This document shows, piece after piece, positions 42,483 through 52,506 of a stretch of 64,000 nt of DNA (position 1 is the stretch's first letter; each line of letters begins with the position of its first letter). The stretch is from Chloroflexota bacterium (GTDB lineage Bacteria > Chloroflexota > Anaerolineae > B4-G1), in contig JAAEPW010000033.1 of the NCBI GenBank assembly GCA_024232355.1, forward strand, positions 12,932-76,931, read 5' to 3'. The notes beneath the pieces were generated by a model. That model saw only the letters and a program-made list of their open reading frames with translations, ran no database searches and was not told the DNA's origin. The translations under genes were made by a program, and so were the position numbers.

Positions 42483-45400
42483 ATGAATAAAAAAGTACCT
42501 CTTTACGCTATTGGCTTGAGCTTGGCCCTGATCGTGACCCTCGTAGGCGTGGAAGCAAAAGCGGCTGTCGTTCCGTCGCTGCCCCTGCATCCAACAACCT
42601 CCACCGACGCTGCCGACGCCTGGTGGGACAAAGGCTGGCCCTATCGCGTTCCGGTGACTAGCAGTGGGGATGGGATTGTAGAGGCCGAAATTGATTTTAC
42701 AGCCGCCTTTAGCACCCTGGGCCTCGACCACGCGCTGCTCGATCTGCGCTCTATCCGCGTCGTGCCGTACACGGGAAACACGCCTGGCACGCCGGTTCCC
42801 TACTTTGAGACCTATAGCACCATGTTGGAGGATGCCGACAACCCCCAGATCGGTTGGAGTGGGTCTGGCGTCTATTGGAGCGTCAACGATGGTGACGCCC
42901 AGGCTGACGCCACGCGCTTTTCTCAAGGCAGCGCTTCTCTCAAGGCGACGGTTGAGAACTGGGATGGCGGTTATGGCTATCCGGGAGTCGAATTGCGTAT
43001 TGCCAGTGGTGATCCCAAAACCGAATGGAGCAATTACGAGACCTTTATCTATGACGTCTGGCCCGAGGTCAACGCCAGCGCCCTCGACCAGGCTCCCGAC
43101 CTCTACTGGTTCAAACTGTACAATGCCTGTGGCGGCAGTCCTGTCACCCAGGGTGGCCCGCCCCTGGCCCTCGACCGGTGGAACTATACCAGCGTCTCTC
43201 TCAACCCGTTGGACGATTGTTGGCCCAACGACGGCCTGAACCTGTCCGACATCACTCGGATGGAATTCCACACCCGCGATAATGAGACCGTGAACGGTAA
43301 CGGCGGCCTGTGGGATACCGGCGATGTGTTGACTCTCTGGTTCGACAATATGCGTCTGGTAGACCAAGACAACGGCACGCTTCGCTGGCAGACCGAGTCT
43401 GGCATCACCAAATACTATGTCTACTTTGACGTGCTGACCCACGAGGGTCACCCGCAGCCCACGCTGGACGAGGGCCTGGGCGCGGCGACCCTCACCGGCA
43501 GCGCCGGCAGCCCGGAGGCGGGCGGTTACTACCACCAGATCGCGGGCGCCAGCACTGGCGGCCTGGACGTATGGGCCGCGCCCACGGTGGAAAAGATCGT
43601 CAAGACGATGGTCGCGCCCGTCGACAGCCGCCCGCTGCGCATCTCGGCGGCGCGGGGTGAGTTTGAGCCGTTCCAGATCGTGATTCAATCGTCCACGACA
43701 CAGAGCTTGAACGTGAGCGTGAGTGATTTCAGCAAGGGTGGCGACGTGATCTCGGGCGTGACCATTCATCGCGTGGATTACGTCAACGTCACCACCGCCG
43801 GTGACCACTTTGATCGCTTGGGCTGGTGGCCCGATCCCCTCTGGCCGCTGGACGACGGCGACACCGTCAGCTTTTCGGCAAGCGAAAACCAACCCCTCTG
43901 GTTCACCATCCGCGTGTCGTGGGATGCCTCGCCTGGCATCTACCAGGGCACCGTTACTGTGGGGGGGAGCAGCATCCCCGTGGAACTGGAGGTGTGGAAT
44001 TTCAGCCTGCCCCGCGAGATTCATCTCGACTCGGAATGGGGGTTCGGCTGGAGCAGCATCGTCCAAAGCGTCTACCAGGGCACCGCCGGTGATTGGGATT
44101 GCTATTGGGAGATGGTCGAGGCGTTCAAGCAGGACTTTTACAACCACCGGCTGATTCCCAAGGGCGTCGCCTGGCCCGCCGGGTTGAACTATCCCGGCGG
44201 CGTCGATTACGACTGCGACGGCAACCTGGACCCCGACGCCTGGGGCGATTGGGATTTTGCCACCATCGGCGGCAAGTACATCCACGGTGAGGACGGCTTT
44301 AATGACGGCTATGGTTTCCCGACCTTTCTCTCCCACGGCCCGACCAGCAACTGGCCTCCCGACAGCTTACCCTACTCTTTCTGTGATGTGTCGCGCAGCG
44401 GGACGCTTGGTTCGGCCGCTTATCAGGCCAAGTGGACCCAGTACCTATCCGCTGTGGACGATTATATCGTCTCGGATGGCTACGACGACGCGGCCTATTA
44501 CCACATCGTCAACGAGCCCCAAACCTTTGAAGACTATACCATCGTCGGCCAGATTTCGGCCCTGACCGAGGCCGCTGCGCCCCACCTGCGCCAACTGCTC
44601 AGCGAGCAGGTCGAGCCGAGCATCTATAATTATCCCGGTGCCAAAATTGATATCTGGATGCCCACCATCACCAATTATGAACCGGTCAAGAGCCACGACC
44701 GGCAACAGAACCACGGCGAAGAGGTTTGGTGGTACTATCTCTACGGCGATGACCCGCCGTTGCCCAACCCCATCTTGATGAGTCATCCCGGCATCGAGGC
44801 CCGCATCACCCCCTGGCTGGCCTGGGCCGAGCGGGTAGACGGACTATTGCACTATAGCGCCACCGATTGGAGCCCCAACCCATGGTCCACGCCCAACGTC
44901 ACCGACAAAGACAATGGCGACGGTTTCTTTTTCTACCCGCCCCGTAAGGATGGCGGTAACCTGTCCGTCTGTGGTGAAAATGGACACCGGCTGGTTCCCT
45001 CGATCCGCTGGGAGAATCTGCGCGATGGGATGGAGGATTACGAGTATCTGTGGCTACTCGCCGGTGGCAATCCTAGAGCGCCAGCCATTGACGTTACCAA
45101 TGCTGCCGATGCCTACGTGGCCCAACTCGTCCAATCACGCACTAGCTTTAGCCACGTCCCCACCGATCTGGACGCGATCCGATCCGCCATCGCTTTGGCT
45201 CTGGCTGGCCCTGCGGCGAGCAAATCGGCCAGCCCGCGCGTCGTCGCCCCTGGCGGCACTCTGACCTACACCTTGGCCTACGAGCACAGTGGCGCCGATA
45301 CCTCCCTGGTTGTTGCCGACACTGTGCCCACGCTCACTCCCGTCATCACGGCGACGGGACCAGGAACAGTGCAAGTAACGGGCCAGGAAATCACTTGGGA

Positions 45401-45590
45401 CGTGCCTGTGACATCCGGGCAATCTGTCACACTGACTATCCAGGCCACGACCGTCATCACGCCTGGTCAGACCGTCATGCCTGGCACAGCCATTAACACC
45501 GCCGTCTTTTCCAGTACCCAAGTGCTGACCCACGAGGTCAAAATACTGATCTATGGTTATCAAACATTTTTGCCGGAGGTTATAAAATGA
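42483..45590 (+). CDS. Secreted GH123/DUF4091-like glycoside hydrolase with DUF11 domain
   Basis: 1035 residues from ATG 42483, six bases after AGGAGG. Signal peptide about 1-27. The N-terminal part (WWDKGWPYRVPVTSS) is a DUF2341-like sandwich with an inserted carbohydrate-binding-like region. The middle (about 375-900) starts TVEKIVKTMVAPVDSRPL and ends with ENLRDGMEDYEYLWLLAGG, the signature of GH123/DUF4091 proteins, which include N-acetylgalactosaminidases. The acidic pair is written HIVNEPQTFEDY here, so catalysis is not certain. A DUF11-like domain and the tail YQTFLPEVIK close the protein. Overlaps the next gene by four bases. Confidence 0.82.
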   Translation: MNKKVPLYAIGLSLALIVTLVGVEAKAAVVPSLPLHPTTSTDAADAWWDKGWPYRVPVTSSGDGIVEAEIDFTAAFSTLGLDHALLDLRSIRVVPYTGNTPGTPVPYFETYSTMLEDADNPQIGWSGSGVYWSVNDGDAQADATRFSQGSASLKATVENWDGGYGYPGVELRIASGDPKTEWSNYETFIYDVWPEVNASALDQAPDLYWFKLYNACGGSPVTQGGPPLALDRWNYTSVSLNPLDDCWPNDGLNLSDITRMEFHTRDNETVNGNGGLWDTGDVLTLWFDNMRLVDQDNGTLRWQTESGITKYYVYFDVLTHEGHPQPTLDEGLGAATLTGSAGSPEAGGYYHQIAGASTGGLDVWAAPTVEKIVKTMVAPVDSRPLRISAARGEFEPFQIVIQSSTTQSLNVSVSDFSKGGDVISGVTIHRVDYVNVTTAGDHFDRLGWWPDPLWPLDDGDTVSFSASENQPLWFTIRVSWDASPGIYQGTVTVGGSSIPVELEVWNFSLPREIHLDSEWGFGWSSIVQSVYQGTAGDWDCYWEMVEAFKQDFYNHRLIPKGVAWPAGLNYPGGVDYDCDGNLDPDAWGDWDFATIGGKYIHGEDGFNDGYGFPTFLSHGPTSNWPPDSLPYSFCDVSRSGTLGSAAYQAKWTQYLSAVDDYIVSDGYDDAAYYHIVNEPQTFEDYTIVGQISALTEAAAPHLRQLLSEQVEPSIYNYPGAKIDIWMPTITNYEPVKSHDRQQNHGEEVWWYYLYGDDPPLPNPILMSHPGIEARITPWLAWAERVDGLLHYSATDWSPNPWSTPNVTDKDNGDGFFFYPPRKDGGNLSVCGENGHRLVPSIRWENLRDGMEDYEYLWLLAGGNPRAPAIDVTNAADAYVAQLVQSRTSFSHVPTDLDAIRSAIALALAGPAASKSASPRVVAPGGTLTYTLAYEHSGADTSLVVADTVPTLTPVITATGPGTVQVTGQEITWDVPVTSGQSVTLTIQATTVITPGQTVMPGTAINTAVFSSTQVLTHEVKILIYGYQTFLPEVIK

Positions 45591-47395
45591 AACGATTGTT
45601 CATCTGCACGCTGGCACTATTAACCATTGGTCATTGGGTGTTGCCAGTCAACGCCCAAGATCCCACGCCACCTCGTCGCGTGAACGTTCCTCACTCGCCC
45701 ACCGACGTGACTTGGGCTGAGACCGCCATCTTTTGGTTCGGCGAGAACAAACAGGGCGTGCCCAGTGAAAACTATACCGATGTGCGCGTCACCTATACCG
45801 ACGAGGCGCTCCACGTCCGCGCCACTATCGTGGACTATTATCTCTGGTACCAAGACAACCCACCCTCTTCTGCTGATCTGAGGGTTTATGACGCGGTCGC
45901 CATCTACCTGGACACAGGCTTTGACCGGGCGACGTCGCCCCAAACCGACGACTATATGTTCCTGGTCGGCGCTCATCACTGGCCCAATGATAACGCGACC
46001 CAATATCACCGTCAGGCGCGCGGTACCGGCGCTGGCTGGGATACCACGTGGACCAATGATGACTGGACCGACCATGAAGCGTTGCAATGGTGGTGCAACC
46101 CCGGCCCCAACAGCAACGAATGTGGCATTGACTTTGGCTGGACAACCATTTTCACCATTCCGTGGGGGACAGTGGGAGTTGCAGGGCCGCCGCTTGAAGA
46201 GACACTGTGGGGTTTGGGTGTGCAGCTCTACGACCGGGACGATACGCCATCTGAACCTGATGAAGGATATGTTGCGCCAGAGTACTGGCCGGAGACCTTT
46301 GATGAAAACAGCCCGACAACCTGGGGCGAACTCCACTTTGGCTATGCTGATTACCAGCCCCCCAGCGCCGTTTTAGAAGGCACGACGATGATTCGTGCCG
46401 CCACGCCGGTAGACAACACGGTCGAAGATAGTTGGATGGGCGGTGGGGGTAATTGCAGTAGCGGTCATGAGGGAGGCACCGAGATCAACCACGGCGACAG
46501 CACCGGTCTATTCGTCGGCACCGAAACCGCCCCCACTCACTTTCCTTGCTATAACAAATCCTACCTACGTTTTTCGCTCGACGCTATCCCGTCGGACAAG
46601 GTGATCATCTCGGCCAGCTTGACCTTGCATGTGTGGGGACACGCTGGTGAAACATCTGATCTTGCCTACCCTTCGTGGGTTCACTTGTTCACCATCAGCG
46701 ATCCGTGGGAAGAAATGACCATCCACTGGAACAATGCGCCTCTGGCCCAGGAGAATGTATCGGCTACTTGGGTCGATCCGTACAGTCGCCCCGGCGATAT
46801 CCAATGGCCCGGCGATCCTTACACCTGGGATGCGACCCAAGCTGTGGCCGAGGCCTATGCCGCAGGGCAGCCGGTCAGCCTTGCAATCTATGGCTCTGAT
46901 TCTGACCAGCACAGCAGCAAGTACATGACATCATCGGAGACGGGTTTGGGCAACCCACCCACAACCTGGAATTGGAACGAAGAGGGGCGTCCCACCCTGC
47001 GAGTACATTGGGGCTTCTCTGCGGGCACGTTGGACAAGACCGTCTCTACCGTCGTCACAAGCCCCGAGCAAGCCATCACTTATACCCTGACCCTTGTGGG
47101 AAGCGACCAACCCCTCACCTTGAGCGATGACTTGCCCGCTGGCGTCAGTTCCCCTCTCCGTCTCAGTCCTGATCTGACCTACACTCCCCACCGCATCACC
47201 TGGAACGGCACCCCCGGACTGGGGGCGCAGGTCACACTGACCTACGTCGTCACTGTCACAGCCCCGTCTCGATCTGCTCTTTGGAATCAGGCATTCCTCA
47301 CACAGACCGGTAGTCTGATGACCACATCTCCGGCTGCCGCTCTGGTGCTGGTGGATCCACTGTACGTCTACTTGCCGCTCATTCTTCGAGAATGA
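45587..47395 (+). CDS. Secreted protein with CBM9-like, DNRLRE and DUF11 domains
   Basis: 602 residues; the ATG overlaps the previous stop (ATGA). Signal peptide about 1-23. Residues about 40-260 look like a CBM9/DOMON-type sugar-binding sandwich (VRVTYTDEALHVRATIVD; VAIYLDTGFDR). About 280-480 is a DNRLRE-type domain (SYLRFSLDAIPSDKVIISAS; EEMTIHWNNAP; WDATQAVAEAYAAGQP). A DUF11-like repeat and the tail YVYLPLILRE follow. No catalytic domain is seen, so it probably binds polysaccharide together with the hydrolase-like protein upstream. Its last codons are part of the operon terminator stem. Confidence 0.85.
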   Translation: MKRLFICTLALLTIGHWVLPVNAQDPTPPRRVNVPHSPTDVTWAETAIFWFGENKQGVPSENYTDVRVTYTDEALHVRATIVDYYLWYQDNPPSSADLRVYDAVAIYLDTGFDRATSPQTDDYMFLVGAHHWPNDNATQYHRQARGTGAGWDTTWTNDDWTDHEALQWWCNPGPNSNECGIDFGWTTIFTIPWGTVGVAGPPLEETLWGLGVQLYDRDDTPSEPDEGYVAPEYWPETFDENSPTTWGELHFGYADYQPPSAVLEGTTMIRAATPVDNTVEDSWMGGGGNCSSGHEGGTEINHGDSTGLFVGTETAPTHFPCYNKSYLRFSLDAIPSDKVIISASLTLHVWGHAGETSDLAYPSWVHLFTISDPWEEMTIHWNNAPLAQENVSATWVDPYSRPGDIQWPGDPYTWDATQAVAEAYAAGQPVSLAIYGSDSDQHSSKYMTSSETGLGNPPTTWNWNEEGRPTLRVHWGFSAGTLDKTVSTVVTSPEQAITYTLTLVGSDQPLTLSDDLPAGVSSPLRLSPDLTYTPHRITWNGTPGLGAQVTLTYVVTVTAPSRSALWNQAFLTQTGSLMTTSPAAALVLVDPLYVYLPLILRE

Positions 47396-47403
47396 GCGGT
47401 TTT
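47375..47403 (+). terminator. Rho-independent terminator overlapping the stop codon
   Basis: An 11-base-pair perfect stem (47375-47385 with 47389-47399, loop TCG) followed by TTTTGTT. The stop TGA (47393-47395) lies inside the right arm, so the last codons encode both the protein tail and the terminator. Confidence 0.85.
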
Positions 47404-47487
47404 GTTCGTTTTGGCAACATTGGCAGTCTGTAGTATCCTTATCACATGGGTATGTTTCAATCAAGTTGGAACAAGATTCATGGTGCA

Positions 47488-47518
47488 CGCTTTAACGCGC
47501 CTTTACGGCGCTAAAGCG
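47488..47518. repeat. GC-rich palindromic intergenic repeat
   Basis: CGCTTTA pairs with TAAAGCG and, inside, GCGCC pairs with GGCGC around a TTTAC loop, with a 2-base bulge. The segment sits between the terminator and the ABC ATPase gene and has no T-run after it. It has the look of a dispersed extragenic palindrome. Confidence 0.5.
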
Positions 47519-47562
47519 CCTACTACGAACCAAATCACAATTCGCTAATGGAGGTGAATCAA

Positions 47563-48306
47563 ATGACGGAAGCATTGCAGACCAGTGGTCTTTCCAAGCA
47601 ATATCAGATGGGCGAGGTGACGGTCGACGCGCTGCGGGGCGTTGATTTTGGTGTCCAGCAGGGAGAGTTTGTGGCCGTGATGGGGCCTTCGGGTTCCGGC
47701 AAGTCCACGCTGCTCCACCTGATGGGCGGGCTAGACACTCCCAGCGATGGCGACATTGTACTCGGCGGCAAACGTCTGGCCCACCTTAGCGACGACGAGA
47801 TCACCATCGTCCGCCGTCGCCAGGTGGGTTTTATCTTTCAGTTCTTTAACCTGCTGCCCACCTTGAGCGCTGCCGAGAACGTCGCCCTGCCCCTGCTCAT
47901 TGACGGCAAACGCATTGAGGATTACGAGACGCGCGTGGACGACCTGCTGGAAATGGTGGGTTTGGCCGACCGCAAACATCACCGGCCCGATCAGTTGTCT
48001 GGCGGGCAGCAGCAGCGAGTGGCCATCGCCCGCGCCTTTGTCACCGAGCCCAAGATCGTGCTGGCCGATGAGCCAACCGGCAACCTCGATTCCAAATCCG
48101 GCGCCACCGTGCTCGAAATGCTGCGCCAGACGTGCAAGGATTTGAACGCGACGGTGGTGATGGTGACCCACGACCCGCGCGCCGCGTCGTACGCCGACCG
48201 CGTGGTCTTTTTACAGGATGGACGCTTTGTGCGCGAGTTGCTCCCCAGCGACGATGGCCTCAGCACGCAAGAGATTATGGACGTGATGGCCGAGTTGGAA
48301 TTGTGA
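47563..48306 (+). CDS. ABC transporter ATP-binding protein, LolD/MacB type
   Basis: 247 residues from ATG 47563, eight bases after GGAGGTG; an ATG 15 bases earlier overlaps that site. Walker A GPSGSGKS (41-48), Q-loop FIFQFFNLLPTLSA, signature LSGGQQQRV, Walker B VLADEPTGNLDS and switch MVTHDPRAA are all intact. This class powers FtsX-fold permeases that pass mechanical work across the membrane instead of transporting through a channel. The only such permeases in the window are the three fused in the 2804-residue protein at 52507, so I infer that they are partners although two genes lie between. Confidence 0.92.
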   Translation: MTEALQTSGLSKQYQMGEVTVDALRGVDFGVQQGEFVAVMGPSGSGKSTLLHLMGGLDTPSDGDIVLGGKRLAHLSDDEITIVRRRQVGFIFQFFNLLPTLSAAENVALPLLIDGKRIEDYETRVDDLLEMVGLADRKHHRPDQLSGGQQQRVAIARAFVTEPKIVLADEPTGNLDSKSGATVLEMLRQTCKDLNATVVMVTHDPRAASYADRVVFLQDGRFVRELLPSDDGLSTQEIMDVMAELEL

Positions 48307-48433
48307 TGCGTGTTCCGTGCTTGCAATCGAGTTGATTTTTGCGTCCTGAGGCAGTCAGTTCGGGCTTGTTCGCGCCTGCAAGTGATGGCTCATAGTGCAG
48401 GCGTAGCAGACGTGTGGATGGAGGTAGCTAACA

Positions 48434-49396
48434 GTGAAAACTTTGCGAAATCTTTTTCTACTGGGCATACTGGTTTTATTGATATCCTGCACGACGTTGC
48501 AGCCCCCACACTATACCATTGGGATCGTCAACCCGACGTTTACCTTGAATGACACAGTCGAGGCTTTCAAGGCCGGTATGGCCGAGTTTGGGTACATTGA
48601 GGGTGAGAACGTGACGTACATCTACCAAGGTCCGGCTGATACGGACGAAAAACTCGATGCCGCCATTCAGGATGTGATAGCAGCGGATGTGGACCTGATC
48701 TTGTCCTTACTCACGGCGACGACGGTCAAGGTCAAACAAGCGGCCGAGGGAACCAATATCCCCGTGATCTTTGTTCCCGTGGCCGATCCAGTGGGATTCG
48801 GGCTGGTGAACAGCCTGAGGGAACCTGGCGGCAATCTCACCGGCATCATGTTGCCTCCCGGCGGCACCTCCAAAGGACTGGAGTGGTTGCTAAAGATCGT
48901 TCCAGGCCTGGAACGGATCTATGTGCCCATCAAACCCGACGACAAAAGTCAGGCTCGACATTTGGCGAATCTACAAGAGGCCGCTGCCAGGGTTGACATT
49001 GAGATTGTGATCGCCGAGGCTCGCACTGCGGACGAGGCAAACGCTGTCCTGAATACTATTCCCGCCAACGTGGATGCCATCTGGGAATTACCTTCCAGTT
49101 TTTGGTCGCCACACGTGGATCAGTTTATACTGGTTTCTCTCGAACAGAAATTGCCACTTCGAGCTGCAGGCAATTGGATTGAGAGAGGCGCATTGATGAG
49201 CTATGCGGGAGACAATGCGGCGTTTGGAAGGCAAGCCAGCCGGATGGCGGACAAGATTATGCAGGGCGTGGAACCGGCCAATCTGCCGGTAGAGACAGCC
49301 GATTTTTTTCTATCAATCAACCTGCAAACAGCAAACGCAATCGGGATTCACATCCCGGACAGCATTTTGGAACAGGCGGACAACATTATTCGCTAG
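48434..49396 (+). CDS. Substrate-binding lipoprotein (ABC_sub_bind family)
   Basis: 320 residues from GTG 48434 with GGAGGT ten bases upstream. Lipobox LLISC puts the lipidated cysteine at residue 19. The two-lobed fold is recognisable by YTIGIVNPTFTLNDTVEAF, FVPVADPVGFGLVNSLREPG and the hinge RAAGNWIERGALMSYAGD; this is the TrpX-like group (PF04392). It binds a small ligand outside the membrane. The next gene, 47 bases on, is a hybrid kinase, so it may deliver a ligand signal to that sensor or to the permease-cyclase protein. Confidence 0.88.
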   Translation: MKTLRNLFLLGILVLLISCTTLQPPHYTIGIVNPTFTLNDTVEAFKAGMAEFGYIEGENVTYIYQGPADTDEKLDAAIQDVIAADVDLILSLLTATTVKVKQAAEGTNIPVIFVPVADPVGFGLVNSLREPGGNLTGIMLPPGGTSKGLEWLLKIVPGLERIYVPIKPDDKSQARHLANLQEAAARVDIEIVIAEARTADEANAVLNTIPANVDAIWELPSSFWSPHVDQFILVSLEQKLPLRAAGNWIERGALMSYAGDNAAFGRQASRMADKIMQGVEPANLPVETADFFLSINLQTANAIGIHIPDSILEQADNIIR

Positions 49397-49442
49397 ATTT
49401 ACAAAAGTTGGGCGGTGGATGTAGTGATCTGGAGTACAAAAT

Positions 49443-52424
49443 ATGCATAGAATTCGAACTCGCCTGACGATCGCTTTGGTTGTCTTGGCCATTGGCCCAT
49501 TGCTGGTGATGGGCACAGTCTTGGCTTGGCAGAGCTATAGTGTCCAGTACGCCCAAGTGCTGGCAACGCAACACACCGTGGCACAGTTGGCCTCGGCGCA
49601 GAGCGCGGTTTCCATTTCAAGACCGGGAAACGAGTTGCGCATGTTGATCACCGTCCACGATTTGGATGAAATGACACCCGATTCCTTGAACACCGTTCTC
49701 TCCAAGGTGCTTTCGAACAACGATGCCATAGTAGAACTTGCCGTACTGGATGTTCAGGGACAAGAACAGGGACGAATCTCTGCCAGCCACTTGGTCACGA
49801 CAGACGATCTCATAGATCGCTCCAACACCGACGAGTTTATGATTCCGACCAACACCGGTGAGGTCTATTACGGCGATGTGTGGTTTGATGATACAATCAA
49901 CCAACCGTTTATGACGATCGCTGTACCTGTGGTTGACGCCCGTAGCGGACAGGTCACCGGCGTGGTCATCGCGGATACGCGTCTCAAGGAGATTTGGGAC
50001 ATTGTCACTCGCATACGGGTGAGCGAGGCAGACAGTGTCTATATCGTGGATCAGCACAGCCATGTCGTTGCGCACCTCGATCCTTCTATCGTATTGGGGG
50101 GAACGTCCTTTACGGTACCTGAACAAGATGGCATCCACTTGGGTCTGGATGGCACGAGGACTATTTTGTCCAGTGCGGATATCCAGTTAGGCGATCAGGC
50201 GCTCACCGTCGTCGTCGAGAGGCCGGTATCCGAGGCCTTGGCCCTGATCATGCGTATGATGATCACCATCGTGGTCCTATTTGGGCTCGCTCTGGGGGGT
50301 GCCGTCCTCCTGGGATTTGTGGGCGTGCGCCAAATCATCCAACCGATTGAAGCCCTGGCATCCGTTGTCCGGGCGATTAGGGACGGCGACTTGTCTCAGC
50401 AGGCCCAAGTGACCAGCGATAATGAGATCGGTTTGCTGGCCCAGGCCTTTAACGATATGACAGCCCGGTTGCGAGAGCTGATCAGCAGCCTGGAACAACG
50501 TGTGCTTGCACTCGGGCAAGCAGAAGCTGCATTGAGAGAGAGCGAGGCGCGATATCGCACGCTGTTTGATAACGTGCCTGTGGGACTGTATCGAACCACA
50601 CCTGATGGGCGCTATTTGGATGTCAATCATGCGTTTGTTGAGATATTGGGATACCCAAATAAACAAACCTTGTTGGCGGAAGACGTGGTCGACTTTTACG
50701 CTGATCCTGGACAGCGCGAGCGATGGAAATCCCTGATGGAACTCGAAGGCACGGTGCGAGGTTTAGAGACCCGGTCGCAGCGGCATAATGGGGATGTGAT
50801 CTGGGTGCAAGAAAGTGCCCGCATCGTACGAGATGACGCGGGGAATGTGTTGCAATATGAGGGGTCGATAGAAGATATCACCGAACGTAAGCGAATAGAA
50901 GATGAACGCGTGCATCTTTTGACGCGAATTCAGAGACAAGCCCAACAAGTGCAACAGATCATAGACACCGTGCCAGAGGGAGTGATCTTGCTGGATGGAG
51001 ATGGGCGGGTTGTGCTGACCAATCCGGTGGCAGAGAGCGATTTGCTGGTATTGTCTGGAACCAGGATCGGAGACACTCTCACACGTCTGGGAGACCGTTC
51101 GCTGGACGAGTTGTTGGACCGCCCGCCCAAGGGATTCTGGCACGTGGTGACATTAGAAAGCCCGACATCCCGATATTTTGAGGTCATTGCCAAAGCCGTT
51201 ACGGCCGATGGAGGATGGGTGCTGGTCATCCGGGATGTGACGCAAGAGCGCCAGGTAGAACGGCAGGTTCGACAGCAGGAGCGTCTGGCAGCGGTGGGGC
51301 AATTGGCCGGCGGCATCGCCCATGACTTTAATAACCTCTTGACCACCATCATCCTCTATGCCCAGATGCCGTTAAGGCAGAGCGACTTGCCTCAAAAGAT
51401 AAAGAGGGCGCTAGAGACGATTCTAGACCAGTCCCGCCGGGCGACGAGGTTGGTGCAGCAAATCCTAGACTTTAGCCGTCGTTCTCCGATCGAGACCAAA
51501 CCTCTGGACCTCGCTCCCTTTGTAGAGGAGGTCGTAGGTGTGCTACAGCGCACGATCCCAGAAGATATCTCGCTTTCACTAAAAATAGAGTCGGGCGAAT
51601 ACATAGTGAATGCTGATCCCACCCGAATTCAACAGGTATTAATGAACCTGGCGTTCAACGCGCGAGACGCAATGCCTTCAGGCGGTATGCTGCGCTTTGG
51701 ATTATCCAGGGTCAATGTGAGTCTTGATAAAGAACCTCTGTTGGCAGAGATGAGACCTGGGACGTGGGTTTGTCTATCCGTCTCTGACACAGGCACCGGC
51801 ATCTCGCCAGATGCATTACCTCACATTTACGAACCCTTTTTCACCACCAAAGGGCCGGGGAAAGGGACCGGGCTGGGATTGGCCCAAGTGTATGGCATCA
51901 TCAAGCAGCACGATGGGCACATCAATGTGAACACAGAGCTAGGCCAGGGGACGGTCTTTCAAATCTACCTTCCGGCCCATCATGCCAGTGAGGAACCCGT
52001 TTCGATCTTGCAGGCAATCTCAGTGATTCCCGCACAGGAGGGAGAAACTATTCTGATGGTAGAGGACAATGATGACCTGTTGGCGGCGGGGCAAGAGATG
52101 CTAGAATCGTTGGGCTATCAGGTGGAAACGGCGATAAATGGCCGCCAAGCCTTGCAAGTGTTCCAGACTAGTGATCGCATAGATTTAGTTGTTACCGACC
52201 TAGTGATGCCCGATATGGGGGGCAGAGAACTGTTACTAGAACTGAAGAAAATTGTCCCAGATATCAAGGCGTTGGCTGTCACCGGTTATGCGATGCGACA
52301 AGACCTGAAAGGGTTGCTTGAGGATGGCTTTCTGGACATTGTCCACAAGCCTTTCGATCTAGATGTACTGGCCCAAGCAGTCCGACGAGTTCTGGACGAG
52401 CCGGGCAATGAATTACCCGGCTGA
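49443..52424 (+). CDS. Hybrid sensor histidine kinase (dCache-HAMP-PAS-PAS-HisKA-HATPase-REC)
   Basis: 993 residues. Helix at about 9-29, extracellular dCache-like domain (about 35-255, with MTIAVPVVDARSGQVTGVV), second helix about 258-285, HAMP (RQIIQPIEALASVVRAIRDG), first PAS about 365-490, second PAS about 495-605, HisKA with the phosphorylated histidine 627 in GGIAHDFNNLLT, ATPase domain with NLAFNARDAMPSGG and VSDTGTGIS, then a receiver with ILMVEDNDD and phospho-acceptor Asp919 (VVTDLVMPD). No separate response regulator or output domain is nearby, so the receiver probably talks to a phosphotransfer protein elsewhere or modulates the kinase. Confidence 0.93.
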   Translation: MHRIRTRLTIALVVLAIGPLLVMGTVLAWQSYSVQYAQVLATQHTVAQLASAQSAVSISRPGNELRMLITVHDLDEMTPDSLNTVLSKVLSNNDAIVELAVLDVQGQEQGRISASHLVTTDDLIDRSNTDEFMIPTNTGEVYYGDVWFDDTINQPFMTIAVPVVDARSGQVTGVVIADTRLKEIWDIVTRIRVSEADSVYIVDQHSHVVAHLDPSIVLGGTSFTVPEQDGIHLGLDGTRTILSSADIQLGDQALTVVVERPVSEALALIMRMMITIVVLFGLALGGAVLLGFVGVRQIIQPIEALASVVRAIRDGDLSQQAQVTSDNEIGLLAQAFNDMTARLRELISSLEQRVLALGQAEAALRESEARYRTLFDNVPVGLYRTTPDGRYLDVNHAFVEILGYPNKQTLLAEDVVDFYADPGQRERWKSLMELEGTVRGLETRSQRHNGDVIWVQESARIVRDDAGNVLQYEGSIEDITERKRIEDERVHLLTRIQRQAQQVQQIIDTVPEGVILLDGDGRVVLTNPVAESDLLVLSGTRIGDTLTRLGDRSLDELLDRPPKGFWHVVTLESPTSRYFEVIAKAVTADGGWVLVIRDVTQERQVERQVRQQERLAAVGQLAGGIAHDFNNLLTTIILYAQMPLRQSDLPQKIKRALETILDQSRRATRLVQQILDFSRRSPIETKPLDLAPFVEEVVGVLQRTIPEDISLSLKIESGEYIVNADPTRIQQVLMNLAFNARDAMPSGGMLRFGLSRVNVSLDKEPLLAEMRPGTWVCLSVSDTGTGISPDALPHIYEPFFTTKGPGKGTGLGLAQVYGIIKQHDGHINVNTELGQGTVFQIYLPAHHASEEPVSILQAISVIPAQEGETILMVEDNDDLLAAGQEMLESLGYQVETAINGRQALQVFQTSDRIDLVVTDLVMPDMGGRELLLELKKIVPDIKALAVTGYAMRQDLKGLLEDGFLDIVHKPFDLDVLAQAVRRVLDEPGNELPG

Positions 52425-52506
52425 TACACAGATACGCAGAACAAGATAAATCGCATTGGCCGTCAACGTGTTTCCTGTACCAGGCCGCGAATTCATTCGG
52501 GGCTGA

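Noticed and set aside
42396..44336. Long open frame (646 codons) on the minus strand opposite the GH123-like gene
   Set aside because: Its translation has no domain and the plus strand carries signal peptide, ribosome site and family motifs; the frame is open because of GC-rich codon bias.
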